64,000 bases of DNA from Bacillus sp. SKDU12 (GTDB lineage Bacteria > Bacillota > Bacilli > Bacillales > Bacillaceae): the NCBI RefSeq assembly GCF_010093085.1, contig NZ_MSRC01000006.1, forward strand, positions 1 through 64,000, given 5' to 3'. A model generated the notes under the pieces. It was given only the letters and a program-made list of their open reading frames with translations, was not told where the DNA came from and did not search any database. Shown piece by piece: positions 25,974-34,286 of this stretch. Position numbers and translations under genes: made by a program. Positions within the stretch are counted from its first letter, which is position 1; every line of letters begins with the position of its first letter.

Positions 25974-26853
25974 TCAGTTCTTTCATATCTTGAGGCAGCG
26001 CGGCATGAAACGTCATGTTTTCCTGTGTCAGCGGATGGATAAATGACAGCTGCTCGCTGTGCAGAGCCTGGCGGCCAATGTTCCTTCTCGTACCGCCGTA
26101 CAGTGTATCGCCGCACAGCGGGTGCCCAAGATAGCTCATATGAACACGAATTTGATGGGTCCGTCCAGTCTCAAGCTGCAATGTCACTGAGGTGATGTCA
26201 TCATTTGCACATCTGACATCAAAGTGAGTAACCGCCTTTTGCCCGCCGGGTTTCACTATCCGTTCAATAATGCTTTCAGGATGCCTGCCAATCGGAGCAT
26301 CGACTGTTCCTTCCGCCTGCGTCATCCGCCCGTGGACGACTGCTGCATACCGCCGTTTCACAAGTCCGTTTTTTTGCGCAGATGATAAAATAGAGTGGGC
26401 AAAGCGATGCTTGGCAATAAGCATGACACCTGATGTATCCCGGTCAAGCCGGGTGACAAGGTGAACCGTCGCCCGCACTCCGTTTATTTGATAATAATGG
26501 ATAATTCCGTTCGCAATACTGCCGGAAGGATGCTCTCTCGAAGGGATTGACGATACATATGGCTGCTTGTTTATAACAAGCACATGTTCATCCTCATACA
26601 GAATATCAAGCGAAACAGGCTCAGCTAATAGCGTCTCGCTCACCTGCTCCTCAGGAAACTGAACGACAAGGACATCTCCTTCTCTCAAAACGTATTTGAC
26701 CGTCACATGTTCGCCGTTAATAAGCAGGTCTCCCCCGCCAAACTTAATATCAGTCAGCAGACGTTTCGAAATGCCCAGCTCGCCAGCATATTCTTTTAGA
26801 GTCATCCCGTCTTCAGCGGAAGTCATGTTCTTTTTGATGAAAAAATGCTCCAC
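25954..26853 (-). CDS. yjbO: RluD-family pseudouridine synthase YjbO
   Basis: This 299-residue RNA modification enzyme has an S4-like N-terminal part (KRLLTDIKFGGGDLLINGE) followed by the RluA/RluD catalytic domain. The catalytic aspartate lies in HLVTRLDRDTSGVMLIAK near residue 135. Further motifs are RRYAAVVHG and LETGRTHQIRVHMSYLGHPL. It starts at GTG 26853 behind AAAGAGG; a shorter start at MTSAEDG 9 codons on is possible. Probably the last gene of yjbM-nadF-yjbO, with a 14-base gap from nadF. The target uridine is not known. Confidence 0.92.
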   Translation of the reverse strand: MEHFFIKKNMTSAEDGMTLKEYAGELGISKRLLTDIKFGGGDLLINGEHVTVKYVLREGDVLVVQFPEEQVSETLLAEPVSLDILYEDEHVLVINKQPYVSSIPSREHPSGSIANGIIHYYQINGVRATVHLVTRLDRDTSGVMLIAKHRFAHSILSSAQKNGLVKRRYAAVVHGRMTQAEGTVDAPIGRHPESIIERIVKPGGQKAVTHFDVRCANDDITSVTLQLETGRTHQIRVHMSYLGHPLCGDTLYGGTRRNIGRQALHSEQLSFIHPLTQENMTFHAALPQDMKELIKGENQ

Positions 26854-26867
26854 GATATGTCCTCTTT

Positions 26868-27668
26868 CTATTCACCTTTTCCGATAAACGAATCCTGGAC
26901 TCGTTTCCAAAATGGAAACGGCCGGAATCTCGCAAATCTCACATTTTCGGAAGCAACCTGGCAGCGGATCGACTTTACATCCTTATGAAGAAGGGTTAAA
27001 TGGTCAATCGTCACTTGAAAGTCCACTTCGTTTCTTGGCTTAATCATGCAATCATGATGGGAAGGGAGAAGCAGCGGCGATCCGACCGTCCGGAATACAC
27101 GGTTATTAATGGAAGCCATTTCCGCAAGCTGGATCGCTCTGATAGACGGATGGATAATCGCTCCGCCCAGCGCTTTATTGTAGGCTGTGCTGCCGGATGG
27201 TGTTGACAGGCAAAGGCCGTCGCCCCGGAAGGTTTCAAAAAGCTGCCCCTTGATTTCCACATCAGCCACAAGGCTTCCTTCTATGCTTTTAATCGTACAT
27301 TCATTCAAGGCTAAATATCTTTCTTCCCGCTCGTTTTCGTGATAGGTCACAACCACTTCAAGAAGCGGATATTCGACTGTATGATAAGGCGTTTTCGCAA
27401 TGGTGAGAACAAGTTTTTCAATTTCTTGAGGAACCCAGTCCGCATAAAAGCCCAAATGACCCGTGTGAACGCCGACAAATGCTGTTTTGTCCAAGCGGTC
27501 GCTGTATCTGTGAAAAGCGTACAAAAGCGTCCCGTCGCCTCCGACCGAAATGACGATTTCCGGTTCATTTTCATCCAGTTCCATATCAAAATCCAATAAA
27601 TACGCCTGTATTTTGCTTTTCAGCGTATCAGAAACTTGATCTCCTTTTGATGATACGGCAAATTTCAT
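26868..27668 (-). CDS. nadF: NAD kinase NadF
   Basis: This 266-residue enzyme phosphorylates NAD to NADP. It has the GGDGT nucleotide loop in [16 protein letters not shown] near residue 45, [17 protein letters not shown], and [20 protein letters not shown] near residue 150, all typical of the family. ATG 27668 follows GGGGAAGA with a short gap to yjbM. Old names yjbN or ppnKA. It lies between the (p)ppGpp synthase gene and the pseudouridine synthase gene. Confidence 0.95.
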   Translation of the reverse strand: MKFAVSSKGDQVSDTLKSKIQAYLLDFDMELDENEPEIVISVGGDGTLLYAFHRYSDRLDKTAFVGVHTGHLGFYADWVPQEIEKLVLTIAKTPYHTVEYPLLEVVVTYHENEREERYLALNECTIKSIEGSLVADVEIKGQLFETFRGDGLCLSTPSGSTAYNKALGGAIIHPSIRAIQLAEMASINNRVFRTVGSPLLLPSHHDCMIKPRNEVDFQVTIDHLTLLHKDVKSIRCQVASENVRFARFRPFPFWKRVQDSFIGKGE

Positions 27669-27692
27669 GCTTTTCTTCCCCTTTACCTATTG

Positions 27693-28328
27693 TTACTCGT
27701 TTCCTTTTTTCTTTCGTGAAAAGGCAGCTTGAGCTTCCTGTACTTCACTCCTGATTTCCGACATCTCTTCATCAAGCCGGGACGCCGCTTCAGAAGCACG
27801 CTGAAGCCTTAATTTTACTTTTTCCGGAATGTTTCCGCTGTATTTATAATTCAATGAATGCTCAATGGTCGCCCAAAAATTCATCGCCAATGTGCGGATC
27901 TGTATTTCGACGAGAACATGCTTTTCACCGGACACGGTCTGTAAAGGATACATCACGACAAGGTGATATGACCGATATCCGCTCTCTTTATGTTCCGCAA
28001 TATAATCCCTCTGATCCACAACGGTGAAATCTTTTCTGGCGAACAGCATGTCTTTTACGATTTGGATGTCATCGACAAATTGGCACATGATCCTAAGGCC
28101 TGCGATATCCTGCATGGTTTCAATTTCATGCAGCGGTATGCTCTTTTTCCTCGCTTTTTCAAGTATGCTCGCCACAGGTTTAACACGCCCGGTTACAAAT
28201 TCGATCGGCGAATGTTCATCCTCGTATTCATATAGTGTGCGAATCCCTTTGAGCTTCACTTTCAACTCTTCGACAGCCTGGCGGTACGGCACTAAAAAAC
28301 GCTCCCATTGTTTGTCATCCATCATCAT
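27693..28328 (-). CDS. sasB: Small alarmone synthetase SasB (RelQ, YjbM)
   Basis: This 211-residue synthetase-only (p)ppGpp enzyme has the RelA/SpoT synthetase domain without a hydrolase. It contains SIPLHEIETMQDIAGLRIMC near residue 85, YRSYHLVVMYPLQTV (substrate loop), and VEIQIRTLAMNFWATIEHSL (EIQIRT motif). The C-terminal helices (RASEAASRLDEEMSEI) match the tetramer-forming part. The family is allosterically stimulated by pppGpp. The start MMMDDKQWERF has three Met; the exact first Met is uncertain by two codons. It lies 24 bases upstream of nadF. Confidence 0.93.
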   Translation of the reverse strand: MMMDDKQWERFLVPYRQAVEELKVKLKGIRTLYEYEDEHSPIEFVTGRVKPVASILEKARKKSIPLHEIETMQDIAGLRIMCQFVDDIQIVKDMLFARKDFTVVDQRDYIAEHKESGYRSYHLVVMYPLQTVSGEKHVLVEIQIRTLAMNFWATIEHSLNYKYSGNIPEKVKLRLQRASEAASRLDEEMSEIRSEVQEAQAAFSRKKKGNE

Positions 28329-28353
28329 ACATCCCCCAATTCCGAACCAGTTT

Positions 28354-28716
28354 CTACAAAAACACCCTTTTTACTTTTTCTTCCATTTCTCCGTAGTTTG
28401 CATTATCTTTAATATTTTCTAAAAGATACTCAAGCTCCTCATGCAGGCCTGCCAGCTCAATGGTTTTGTCTCCTGCCTTTAAAACTACCGGGAGTCTTTT
28501 TGCATGAGCCTGTTTCAGTTCCGGCCATACATCTTCCTTTATCATGACATATTCAAAAGAATCAGCTAATTCAAGTATGTATACAAAAGCAAAGCGGTCA
28601 GAATCAACAAGCATTTGACCTGACGGCTTGCATTCCGCTTCAATTCCTGCTGTCTCACAGGCAAGGCGAAGCTGATCCGATAATGTTGCATTCAAGATTT
28701 CGATTCTGTTTTGCAT
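28354..28716 (-). CDS. yjbL: Conserved hypothetical protein YjbL
   Basis: This 120-residue acidic protein has no signal or membrane segment. It begins MQNRIEILNATLSDQLRLAC and ends with a helix rich in Glu and Lys. The sequence FAFVYILELADSFEYVMIKE suggests a beta-rich core. ATG 28716 follows AAAGGAGAG. It precedes yjbM by 25 bases and is probably in the same operon. I know no function for it. Confidence 0.85.
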   Translation of the reverse strand: MQNRIEILNATLSDQLRLACETAGIEAECKPSGQMLVDSDRFAFVYILELADSFEYVMIKEDVWPELKQAHAKRLPVVLKAGDKTIELAGLHEELEYLLENIKDNANYGEMEEKVKRVFL

Positions 28717-28839
28717 AATGCTCTCCTTTTTTAAAAAAGTACAGATTCATTTTACCATATCAAGCCCGATATTGATAAACCTAACATCTAAAGAGATAAT
28801 AGTAAAAATCAGATTTACAAGGCGGAAAGGAAGAACATC

Positions 28840-29412
28840 ATGAGTCAAGAAATTGAAATTGAATTTAAAAACATGCTGACCAAACAAGAATTTGAAACGC
28901 TGACAGCGGCACTTCAGCTGACAGAAGAAGATTTTACAGAACAAAGCAATCATTATTTTGACACAGACAGCTTCGCGCTGAAACAAAAAAAAGCTGCACT
29001 TCGAATTCGCAGAAAAAACGGAGAGTATGTCCTGACATTAAAAGAACCGGCACATGTAGGACTGTTGGAAACACACCAGCGGCTTTCAGAGGTATCAGAT
29101 CTTTCTTCATTTTCAGTTCCTGAAGGCCCTGTGATGGACCAGCTGCACAAACTTCATATAGATACAGATGCCATTCAATACTTTGGATCTTTAGCAACAA
29201 ACCGCGCAGAAAAAGAAACAGAAAAAGGCTTAATAGTTTTAGACCACAGCCGATATTTAAATAAAGAGGACTATGAAATCGAATTTGAGGCGGCAGACTG
29301 GCATGAAGGCAAACGAGCTTTCGAAAAGCTGCTTCAGCAATTCCGCATTCCTCAGCGCGAAACCAAAAATAAAATTTTTCGTTTTTACGAAGAAAAACGA
29401 AAGTCTATATAA
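28840..29412 (+). CDS. yjbK: CYTH-domain protein YjbK
   Basis: This 190-residue protein is a CYTH/triphosphate tunnel metalloenzyme. The ExExK signature is present at the N-terminus ([10 protein letters not shown]). Internal strands with conserved basic residues follow: [19 protein letters not shown] and [20 protein letters not shown]. Such enzymes bind triphosphate or long-chain polyphosphate with divalent metal. ATG 28840 follows GGCGGAAAGG. Divergent from yjbL, next to the alarmone synthase gene, which hints at a role in phosphate-rich nucleotides; this is inference. The gene ends 14 bases before yjbJ. Confidence 0.9.
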   Translation: MSQEIEIEFKNMLTKQEFETLTAALQLTEEDFTEQSNHYFDTDSFALKQKKAALRIRRKNGEYVLTLKEPAHVGLLETHQRLSEVSDLSSFSVPEGPVMDQLHKLHIDTDAIQYFGSLATNRAEKETEKGLIVLDHSRYLNKEDYEIEFEAADWHEGKRAFEKLLQQFRIPQRETKNKIFRFYEEKRKSI

Positions 29413-29426
29413 GGTGGAATGACATC

Positions 29427-30164
29427 GTGAATGTAACGAATTGGGCAGCTTTACTTCAGCTTCAGGCTTTACAGTCCATATCCAACGCCCGCAGCACAGG
29501 CACTCAAAATGATGCAGAAAGCCCGCTCTCCAGCTTCAGCTCTTTGCTCAGCCAATATACAAACGGACTGACGAATCAGCAACCAACAGCACCTTCTGCA
29601 TCGTCAAGCCCGCTCAGCCTGCTGAACAGCGCTTCATCAACAGCGCCGTCACTGCTTTCAATTTATGGGCTTAACTCAAATATAAATAATGATTCAGGTT
29701 ATATTACAAAACCGACACAAACCATCGAAACTGCTGCGTTAGATTCAGCTTCAAACAAATATGAAGCCAAACAGCTCAATTCGGGCGACTTTTCCATTGA
29801 CAGTGCAATAAGAAAAGCGGCTGATAAATACGGCGTCGATGAAAAGCTAATCCGCGCTGTCATCAAACAGGAATCAGGCTTTAATGCAAAAGCGGTCAGC
29901 GGAGCAGGTGCGCTCGGCTTGATGCAGCTGATGCCATCAACAGCACGCTCACTTGGTGTTTCTAACCCGCTGGATCCCCAGCAAAATGTAGAAGGCGGAA
30001 CGAAGTATTTAAAACAAATGCTGAACAAATACAACGGCAATGTATCTATGGCATTAGCGGCATACAATGCCGGACCAGGAAATGTTGATCGACACGGCGG
30101 CATTCCTCCTTTCAAGGAAACGCAAAACTATGTAAAAAGAATAACTTCAGCCTATTACGCGTAA
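29427..30164 (+). CDS. yjbJ: Lytic transglycosylase YjbJ (CwlQ)
   Basis: This 245-residue protein has a Ser/Thr/Pro/Ala-rich N-terminal 100 residues and a C-terminal SLT domain. The catalytic Glu lies in [20 protein letters not shown] near residue 150, followed by [12 protein letters not shown] and [15 protein letters not shown]. subtilis CwlQ cleaves peptidoglycan glycan strands by both transglycosylase and muramidase action. It starts at GTG 29427 behind AAGGTGG. No classical signal peptide is visible; the N-terminus ([20 protein letters not shown]) resembles flagellar or exported rod proteins. Confidence 0.88.
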   Translation: MNVTNWAALLQLQALQSISNARSTGTQNDAESPLSSFSSLLSQYTNGLTNQQPTAPSASSSPLSLLNSASSTAPSLLSIYGLNSNINNDSGYITKPTQTIETAALDSASNKYEAKQLNSGDFSIDSAIRKAADKYGVDEKLIRAVIKQESGFNAKAVSGAGALGLMQLMPSTARSLGVSNPLDPQQNVEGGTKYLKQMLNKYNGNVSMALAAYNAGPGNVDRHGGIPPFKETQNYVKRITSAYYA

Positions 30165-30195
30165 CCAGAGCGGCTCCTGCCCTCTGGTTTTTTTT
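30163..30195 (+). terminator. Terminator of yjbJ
   Basis: AACCAGAG (30163-30170) pairs with CTCTGGTT (30182-30189) and is followed by TTTTTT. Confidence 0.9.
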
Positions 30196-30370
30196 GCGAG
30201 GTGAAATCTTACGCATTCCCGATTTTTATGTGATATGATATGAAATACGCCCGGCTTTCAAGCCGAAACTTGTCACCCATACGCATAAAAGGCAGTTTGT
30301 TTGTAGAAATGATGCCTTGTTGCTAAAATAAATCTAGATGAATGATTGAAATACAAAAAATTACTTTTCG

Positions 30371-30391
30371 CAATAGGATTTATGATTCCTA
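30371..30391 (+). repeat. Inverted repeat in the 254-base gap before yjbI
   Basis: ATAGGA (about 30372) pairs with TCCTAT (about 30386) in an AT-rich intergenic region. It could be an operator or a leader hairpin; otherwise I see no gene in 30196-30418. Confidence 0.3.
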
Positions 30392-30418
30392 TTAGCCATA
30401 TTTAAAGGAGTAGTCAAC

Positions 30419-30808
30419 ATGGGACAATCGTTTAACGCACCTTATGAAGCGATTGGAGAGGAACTTCTATCGCAACTTGTTGATACTTTTTATGAGCGTG
30501 TCGCGTCTCATCCTTTGCTGAAGCCAATTTTTCCAAGCGATTTAACAGAAACCGCCAGGAAACAGAAGCAATTTTTGACTCAGTATTTAGGCGGGCCTCC
30601 GCTTTATACTGAGGAGCACGGCCACCCCATGCTCAGAGCAAGGCATCTTCCCTTTCCGATTACAAATGAGAGAGCTGATGCGTGGCTCAGCTGTATGAAG
30701 GACGCAATGGACCATGTAGGGCTGGAAGGCGATATTCGCGAGTTTTTGTTTGGCCGGCTGGAATTGACAGCAAGGCATATGGTGAATCAAACGGAAGCGG
30801 AGGATTGA
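30419..30808 (+). CDS. yjbI: Truncated haemoglobin YjbI (group II trHb)
   Basis: This 129-residue 2/2 globin has PFYERVASHPLLKPIFPSD near the N-terminus, a KQKQFLTQYLGGPPLYTEEH-type loop, and the proximal His in ELTARHMVNQ near residue 118. Such group II proteins bind oxygen or reactive nitrogen species. ATG 30419 follows AAAGGAG. In B. subtilis yjbI is the first gene of the yjbI-spxH pair, and its product is linked to TasA oxidation; the spxH start is 5 bases after its stop. Confidence 0.92.
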   Translation: MGQSFNAPYEAIGEELLSQLVDTFYERVASHPLLKPIFPSDLTETARKQKQFLTQYLGGPPLYTEEHGHPMLRARHLPFPITNERADAWLSCMKDAMDHVGLEGDIREFLFGRLELTARHMVNQTEAED

Positions 30809-30813
30809 TCATC

Positions 30814-31713
30814 TTGACAAACTATCAGCATGAGCAATACTTCGCCCATTGCCACGGTCATCCAAAAAAACCGCTTGAAATCTACATGTTTGTAGACCCA
30901 TTATGTCCTGAATGCTGGTCCTTAGAACCCGTAATTAAAAAGCTGAAAATCAAATACGGACGGTTTTTCACCTTACGTCTTATAGCTTCCGCGAGTCTTA
31001 CCGCATTAAATAAGAAGCGGAAAAAGCATCTCCTCGCAGAAGCATGGGAAAAGATTGCAAGCCGCTCCGGCATGTCATGTGACGGCAATGTCTGGCTCGA
31101 GCAAGATCAGCCGCTTTCATCTCCTTACATGGCTGCTCTCGCTTTTAAAGCAGCCGAACTGCAAGGAAGAAAAGTCGGCATGCGATTTCTCAGAAATATG
31201 CAGGAGAGCCTGTTTGTTTCAAAGAAAAATATTACGGACGAAAATGTGCTGTTGGAAATCGCAGAAAAAACAAATCTCGATCTTGAAGAATTCAAAAATG
31301 ATCTGCATTCCCAAAGCGCGGTCAAGGCGCTTCAATGTGACATGAGGATTGCTGCTGAGATGGATGTTTCCGTCAATCCAACGCTGACGTTTTTTAACAC
31401 GCAGCACGAGGACGAGGGACTTAAAGTACCAGGCAGCTATTCATATGATGTATATGAAGAAATCTTATTTGAGATGCTTGGCGACGAGCCAAAGCCATCG
31501 GAAACACCGCCGCTGGAATGTTTTATTGAGTATTTCCGTTTCGTTGCCTCCAAAGAAATTGCTCTTGTATATGATCTGAGCCTTGAAGAGGTTGAAAAAG
31601 AAATGAAAAAATTGGCGTTTGCTAAAAAGGTTGCCAAAGTGGAAGCCAAGCACGGAATGTTTTGGAAATCTCTCAGCACTCATTCTGATGAATATCAATC
31701 ATGTGAAAAATAG
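30814..31713 (+). CDS. spxH: Spx adaptor protein SpxH (YjbH)
   Basis: This 299-residue protein of the DsbA/FrnE-like thioredoxin fold delivers Spx to ClpXP. It shows the CxxC motif in VDPLCPECWSLEPVIKKL near residue 30 and a helical insertion in the middle. The C-terminal helices read LSLEEVEKEMKKLAFAKKVA. The start is TTG 30814, with GCGGAGG upstream; it overlaps no gene and is coupled to yjbI. Contains no membrane segment. In this window its target gene spx lies 6 kb to the right. Confidence 0.94.
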   Translation: MTNYQHEQYFAHCHGHPKKPLEIYMFVDPLCPECWSLEPVIKKLKIKYGRFFTLRLIASASLTALNKKRKKHLLAEAWEKIASRSGMSCDGNVWLEQDQPLSSPYMAALAFKAAELQGRKVGMRFLRNMQESLFVSKKNITDENVLLEIAEKTNLDLEEFKNDLHSQSAVKALQCDMRIAAEMDVSVNPTLTFFNTQHEDEGLKVPGSYSYDVYEEILFEMLGDEPKPSETPPLECFIEYFRFVASKEIALVYDLSLEEVEKEMKKLAFAKKVAKVEAKHGMFWKSLSTHSDEYQSCEK

Positions 31714-31747
31714 CCGCAGGCGTGCATATGCTTGAGGCTGTTTTTTT
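31712..31747 (+). terminator. Terminator of spxH
   Basis: AGCC...GGCT with an inner imperfect stem is followed by seven Ts (31741-31747). The stem is weak but the T run is good. Confidence 0.6.
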
Positions 31748-31781
31748 GCACTAGAACAGAACATACGTTCCGGTTTCAGCA

Positions 31782-31897
31782 CTAAAGAAACCGCGCCGGG
31801 ATAAGCGCGGTTTCATATGTCTTAACGACAACAAAGGGGATGGGAGAAATTTTTCACGGTCAAACAAAGGGGTAATGTTTGTTTGTGATCAATTTCA
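31782..31897 (-). ncRNA. roxS: Small regulatory RNA RoxS (RsaE family)
   Basis: The minus strand between yizD and spxH reads GAAATTGATCACAAACAAAC, then ATTACCCCTTTGTTTGACCG, TGAAAAATTTCTCCCATCCC, CTTTGTTG, and ends in a hairpin GAAACCGCGC/GCGCGGTTTC (31787-31814). The two CCCCTTTGTT stretches are the C-rich target-binding loops of the RsaE/RoxS sRNA of Staphylococcus and Bacillus, and the location between yizD and yjbH is the known one. RoxS base-pairs with ribosome binding sites of TCA-cycle and other redox-related mRNAs. The exact 5' end is estimated from the promoter; length is about 115 nt. Confidence 0.9.
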
Positions 31898-31900
31898 CAT
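31883..31900 (-). promoter_or_regulatory. Rex operator at the roxS transcription start
   Basis: TTGTGA (31883-31888), six bases, then TCACAT (31895-31900) matches the Rex box TTGTGA-N6-TCACAA at 11 of 12 positions. It overlaps the predicted start of roxS, so Rex would block transcription when NADH is low. Confidence 0.75.
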
Positions 31901-31904
31901 CCTT

Positions 31905-31934
31905 ATGATAACAAAAGTTGTCGACTTTTGACAA
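31905..31934 (-). promoter_or_regulatory. SigA promoter of roxS
   Basis: TTGTCA (31929-31934), an 18-bp spacer and TATCAT (31905-31910) on the minus strand each match the consensus at 5 of 6 positions. Confidence 0.75.
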
Positions 31935-32026
31935 CCTATACGCTTAATGTTCATACTTTTGTCACAAAACATAACGACAGACATTCTTTCATATCTTTAT
32001 AAGGTATAAAGACGGGGAGGATTGCC

Positions 32027-32194
32027 ATGATGTATACTGTGATCTCAATTGTGTGTATTGCCGTTTTTTTCTGTTTGAATATATTAGGCATGATGCATAT
32101 GCTGCCGCTTTATATTACCTCTCCTCTGCTGTTTCTGTCTATTTTATTTACCCTATACCGCCTGAATCACCGCAAAACCTTTAAAGGATTTTAA
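32027..32194 (+). CDS. yizD: Small membrane protein YizD, 55 aa
   Basis: This 55-residue protein begins at ATG 32027 (or 32030) behind GGGGAGGA. It has two hydrophobic segments (TVISIVCIAVFFCLNILG and TSPLLFLSILFTLYRL) linked by a short loop MMHMLPLYI, and a basic tail NHRKTFKGF. This predicts a two-pass membrane hairpin with the tail in the cytoplasm. The gene is divergent from roxS and convergent with pepF, with which it shares a terminator. Its function is unknown. Confidence 0.85.
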   Translation: MMYTVISIVCIAVFFCLNILGMMHMLPLYITSPLLFLSILFTLYRLNHRKTFKGF

Positions 32195-32229
32195 AAAGCC
32201 TGTGCAAATGACGCACAGGCTTTTTTTTT
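32193..32229. terminator. Two-way terminator of yizD and pepF
   Basis: AAAAAGCCTGTGC (32193-32205) pairs with GCACAGGCTTTTT (32213-32225); A and T runs on both sides. Confidence 0.9.
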
Positions 32230-34240
32230 AGGACTGCTTGACTTTCATCAGCAGTTCTTCCATTTCATCAAGTTTTTCTTCAAACATTTTGCACGCAGCT
32301 TCGATTGGCTCTGGTGACGTCATATCAACGCCCGCTTTTTTCAGGACATCAATCGGATATTGTGAGCTTCCCGCTTTCAGGAAGTCAATATAACGGTCAA
32401 CCGCCGGCTTTCCTTCTTTCAGAATTTGGCTGCTTAACGCTTGGGCAGCACTGTACCCTGTCGCATACTGATACACATAGTAATTGTAATAGAAGTGCGG
32501 AATACGGGACCACTCAAGGCCAATTTCCTTATCAATCACCATGCCGTCTCCGAAATACTTTTTATTCAGGTCATAATAGACATTTGTCAGAAGCTCTGGT
32601 GTAAGCGGCTCCCCTTCTTGCGCCTTTGTATGGATCAGATGTTCAAATTCGGCGAACATCGTTTGTCTAAAGACCGTTCCTCTGAAGCCTTCAAGCATAT
32701 GGTTGAGAATATACAGCCGCTGTTTTTCATCATCTAAATTGTTCAGCAGGTATTCACCAAGAAGCGCTTCATTTGTCGTAGACGCGACTTCTGCGACAAA
32801 AATGCTGTAGTTGCCGTATGGGTATGGCTGGTGCTTTCTCGTATAATAGCTGTGTACGGAATGCCCAAACTCATGCACGAGCGTAAAGAGATTATTGACG
32901 TTATCATGCCAGTTCATCAAGATATACGGATTCGTGCCGTAAGCTCCTGATGAATAAGCGCCATTGCGTTTCCCTTTATTTTCGTAAACGTCGACCCAGC
33001 GGTTTTCCAGCCCTTCTTTTAAGATAGAAGCGTATTCTTTCCCTAAAGGCGCCAGACCTTTCAGCATGTAATCTTTAGCTTCCTCGTACGTAACTTTCAT
33101 CCCCGCATCCTTCACAAGCGGTGTATACAGATCATAAATATGCACTTCATCAAGCTCAAGCACTTTCTTTCTCAACGCGATATAGCGATGCAGAAGCGGC
33201 AGATGCTTATTAATCGTTTTGACGAGGTTGTCGTATACTTCCTCGGGAATGCTGTTGTTAGAAAGCGCCGCTTCTCGCGCTGACTTGTATTTTTTCACTC
33301 TCGCATAGAAGTTGTCCTTTTTCACAGTGCCGCTTAGTGTGGTGGCCATTGTGTTTTTATATTGTCCGTACGTTTTATATACTTCGTCAAAGGCATTTTT
33401 GCGGACTTCACGGTTTTCACTTTCTAAGAAGTTAATAAAGTTTCCGTGAGTGATCTGTTTATTATTTCCTTCTTCATCTTTAATGGACGGGAAAGTAATT
33501 TCGGCGTTATTTAAAACGCTGAACGTATTGGAAGGTGACCCTAGCACCTCAGAAGCTTCAGCAAGCAGCGCTTCTTCCTTTTCGCTCAGTACGTGAGGGC
33601 GTTCCTTTGTAATCTCCTCAATCGCATGGGAATACAATTTCAGTTCTTCTTTTTCAAGAATAAACTGCTGGAGCTTGTCTTCTTCTATAGATAAAATCTC
33701 CGGAACCAAATAAGCTGTCGCGCTAGCAGCCTGTGTATACAGGTTTCCCGCCTTGTCATTCAGCCCCTGGTAAAAGGAGTTTCCGGTATCTTGGTCAGAG
33801 CGCATATGGGCATATGCGTACAGCCTGCCCAGCCGTTCCATCACTTTATCTTGATACGTAAGTGCCTCGTATAAATGATCGGCTGAATCTGCCAGCTTTC
33901 CTTTATACTCAGATAGATTAGGAATTAATTCCTTTACAGCTTGAAATTCTTTATTCCAGGCCTCATCATTAGGAAAAATATCCTCAAGTCTCCATGTGTC
34001 TTCTGCCTTTACTTCACTTCTGTCAGGCAGTTGGTTTGCTTTTTTTTCCTCAGCCATGGTGATCCCCCTCGTTTTCTTTAATTCAAGCCAATTGAAAAAA
34101 CCGCTGTTTCTCAATAAACTTGTGTTGTGAATATCTTCCGGTTTTTCACTGCCTTTTGTCAAATCATATGCAGCGATGAAGAGAACGAATGCCAAAAAAA
34201 CAGCAAAAACACGAAAAACCTTTCCTTTTATGCCTCTCAC
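32228..34240 (-). CDS. pepF: Oligoendopeptidase F PepF
   Basis: This M3B zinc metallopeptidase degrades short peptides in the cytoplasm. The active site is LVHEFGHSVHSYY with the third ligand in VAEVASTTNEALL. The full frame of 670 residues starts at GTG 34240 and adds 61 residues with a membrane segment (VFRVFAVFLAFVLFIAAYDL). An internal ATG 34057 (MAEEKKANQLPDR) behind GAGGGGGATC gives the standard cytosolic length of 609 residues. Which start is used decides whether the enzyme is membrane anchored. B. subtilis annotation uses the long form. Overexpression of PepF in B. subtilis inhibits sporulation by degrading PhrA-type peptides. Confidence 0.92.
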   Translation of the reverse strand: MRGIKGKVFRVFAVFLAFVLFIAAYDLTKGSEKPEDIHNTSLLRNSGFFNWLELKKTRGITMAEEKKANQLPDRSEVKAEDTWRLEDIFPNDEAWNKEFQAVKELIPNLSEYKGKLADSADHLYEALTYQDKVMERLGRLYAYAHMRSDQDTGNSFYQGLNDKAGNLYTQAASATAYLVPEILSIEEDKLQQFILEKEELKLYSHAIEEITKERPHVLSEKEEALLAEASEVLGSPSNTFSVLNNAEITFPSIKDEEGNNKQITHGNFINFLESENREVRKNAFDEVYKTYGQYKNTMATTLSGTVKKDNFYARVKKYKSAREAALSNNSIPEEVYDNLVKTINKHLPLLHRYIALRKKVLELDEVHIYDLYTPLVKDAGMKVTYEEAKDYMLKGLAPLGKEYASILKEGLENRWVDVYENKGKRNGAYSSGAYGTNPYILMNWHDNVNNLFTLVHEFGHSVHSYYTRKHQPYPYGNYSIFVAEVASTTNEALLGEYLLNNLDDEKQRLYILNHMLEGFRGTVFRQTMFAEFEHLIHTKAQEGEPLTPELLTNVYYDLNKKYFGDGMVIDKEIGLEWSRIPHFYYNYYVYQYATGYSAAQALSSQILKEGKPAVDRYIDFLKAGSSQYPIDVLKKAGVDMTSPEPIEAACKMFEEKLDEMEELLMKVKQS

Positions 34241-34286
34241 AGCCAGCCCACCACCTTTGTCTTAGGGTGAGCCAAATGAGACAAAC

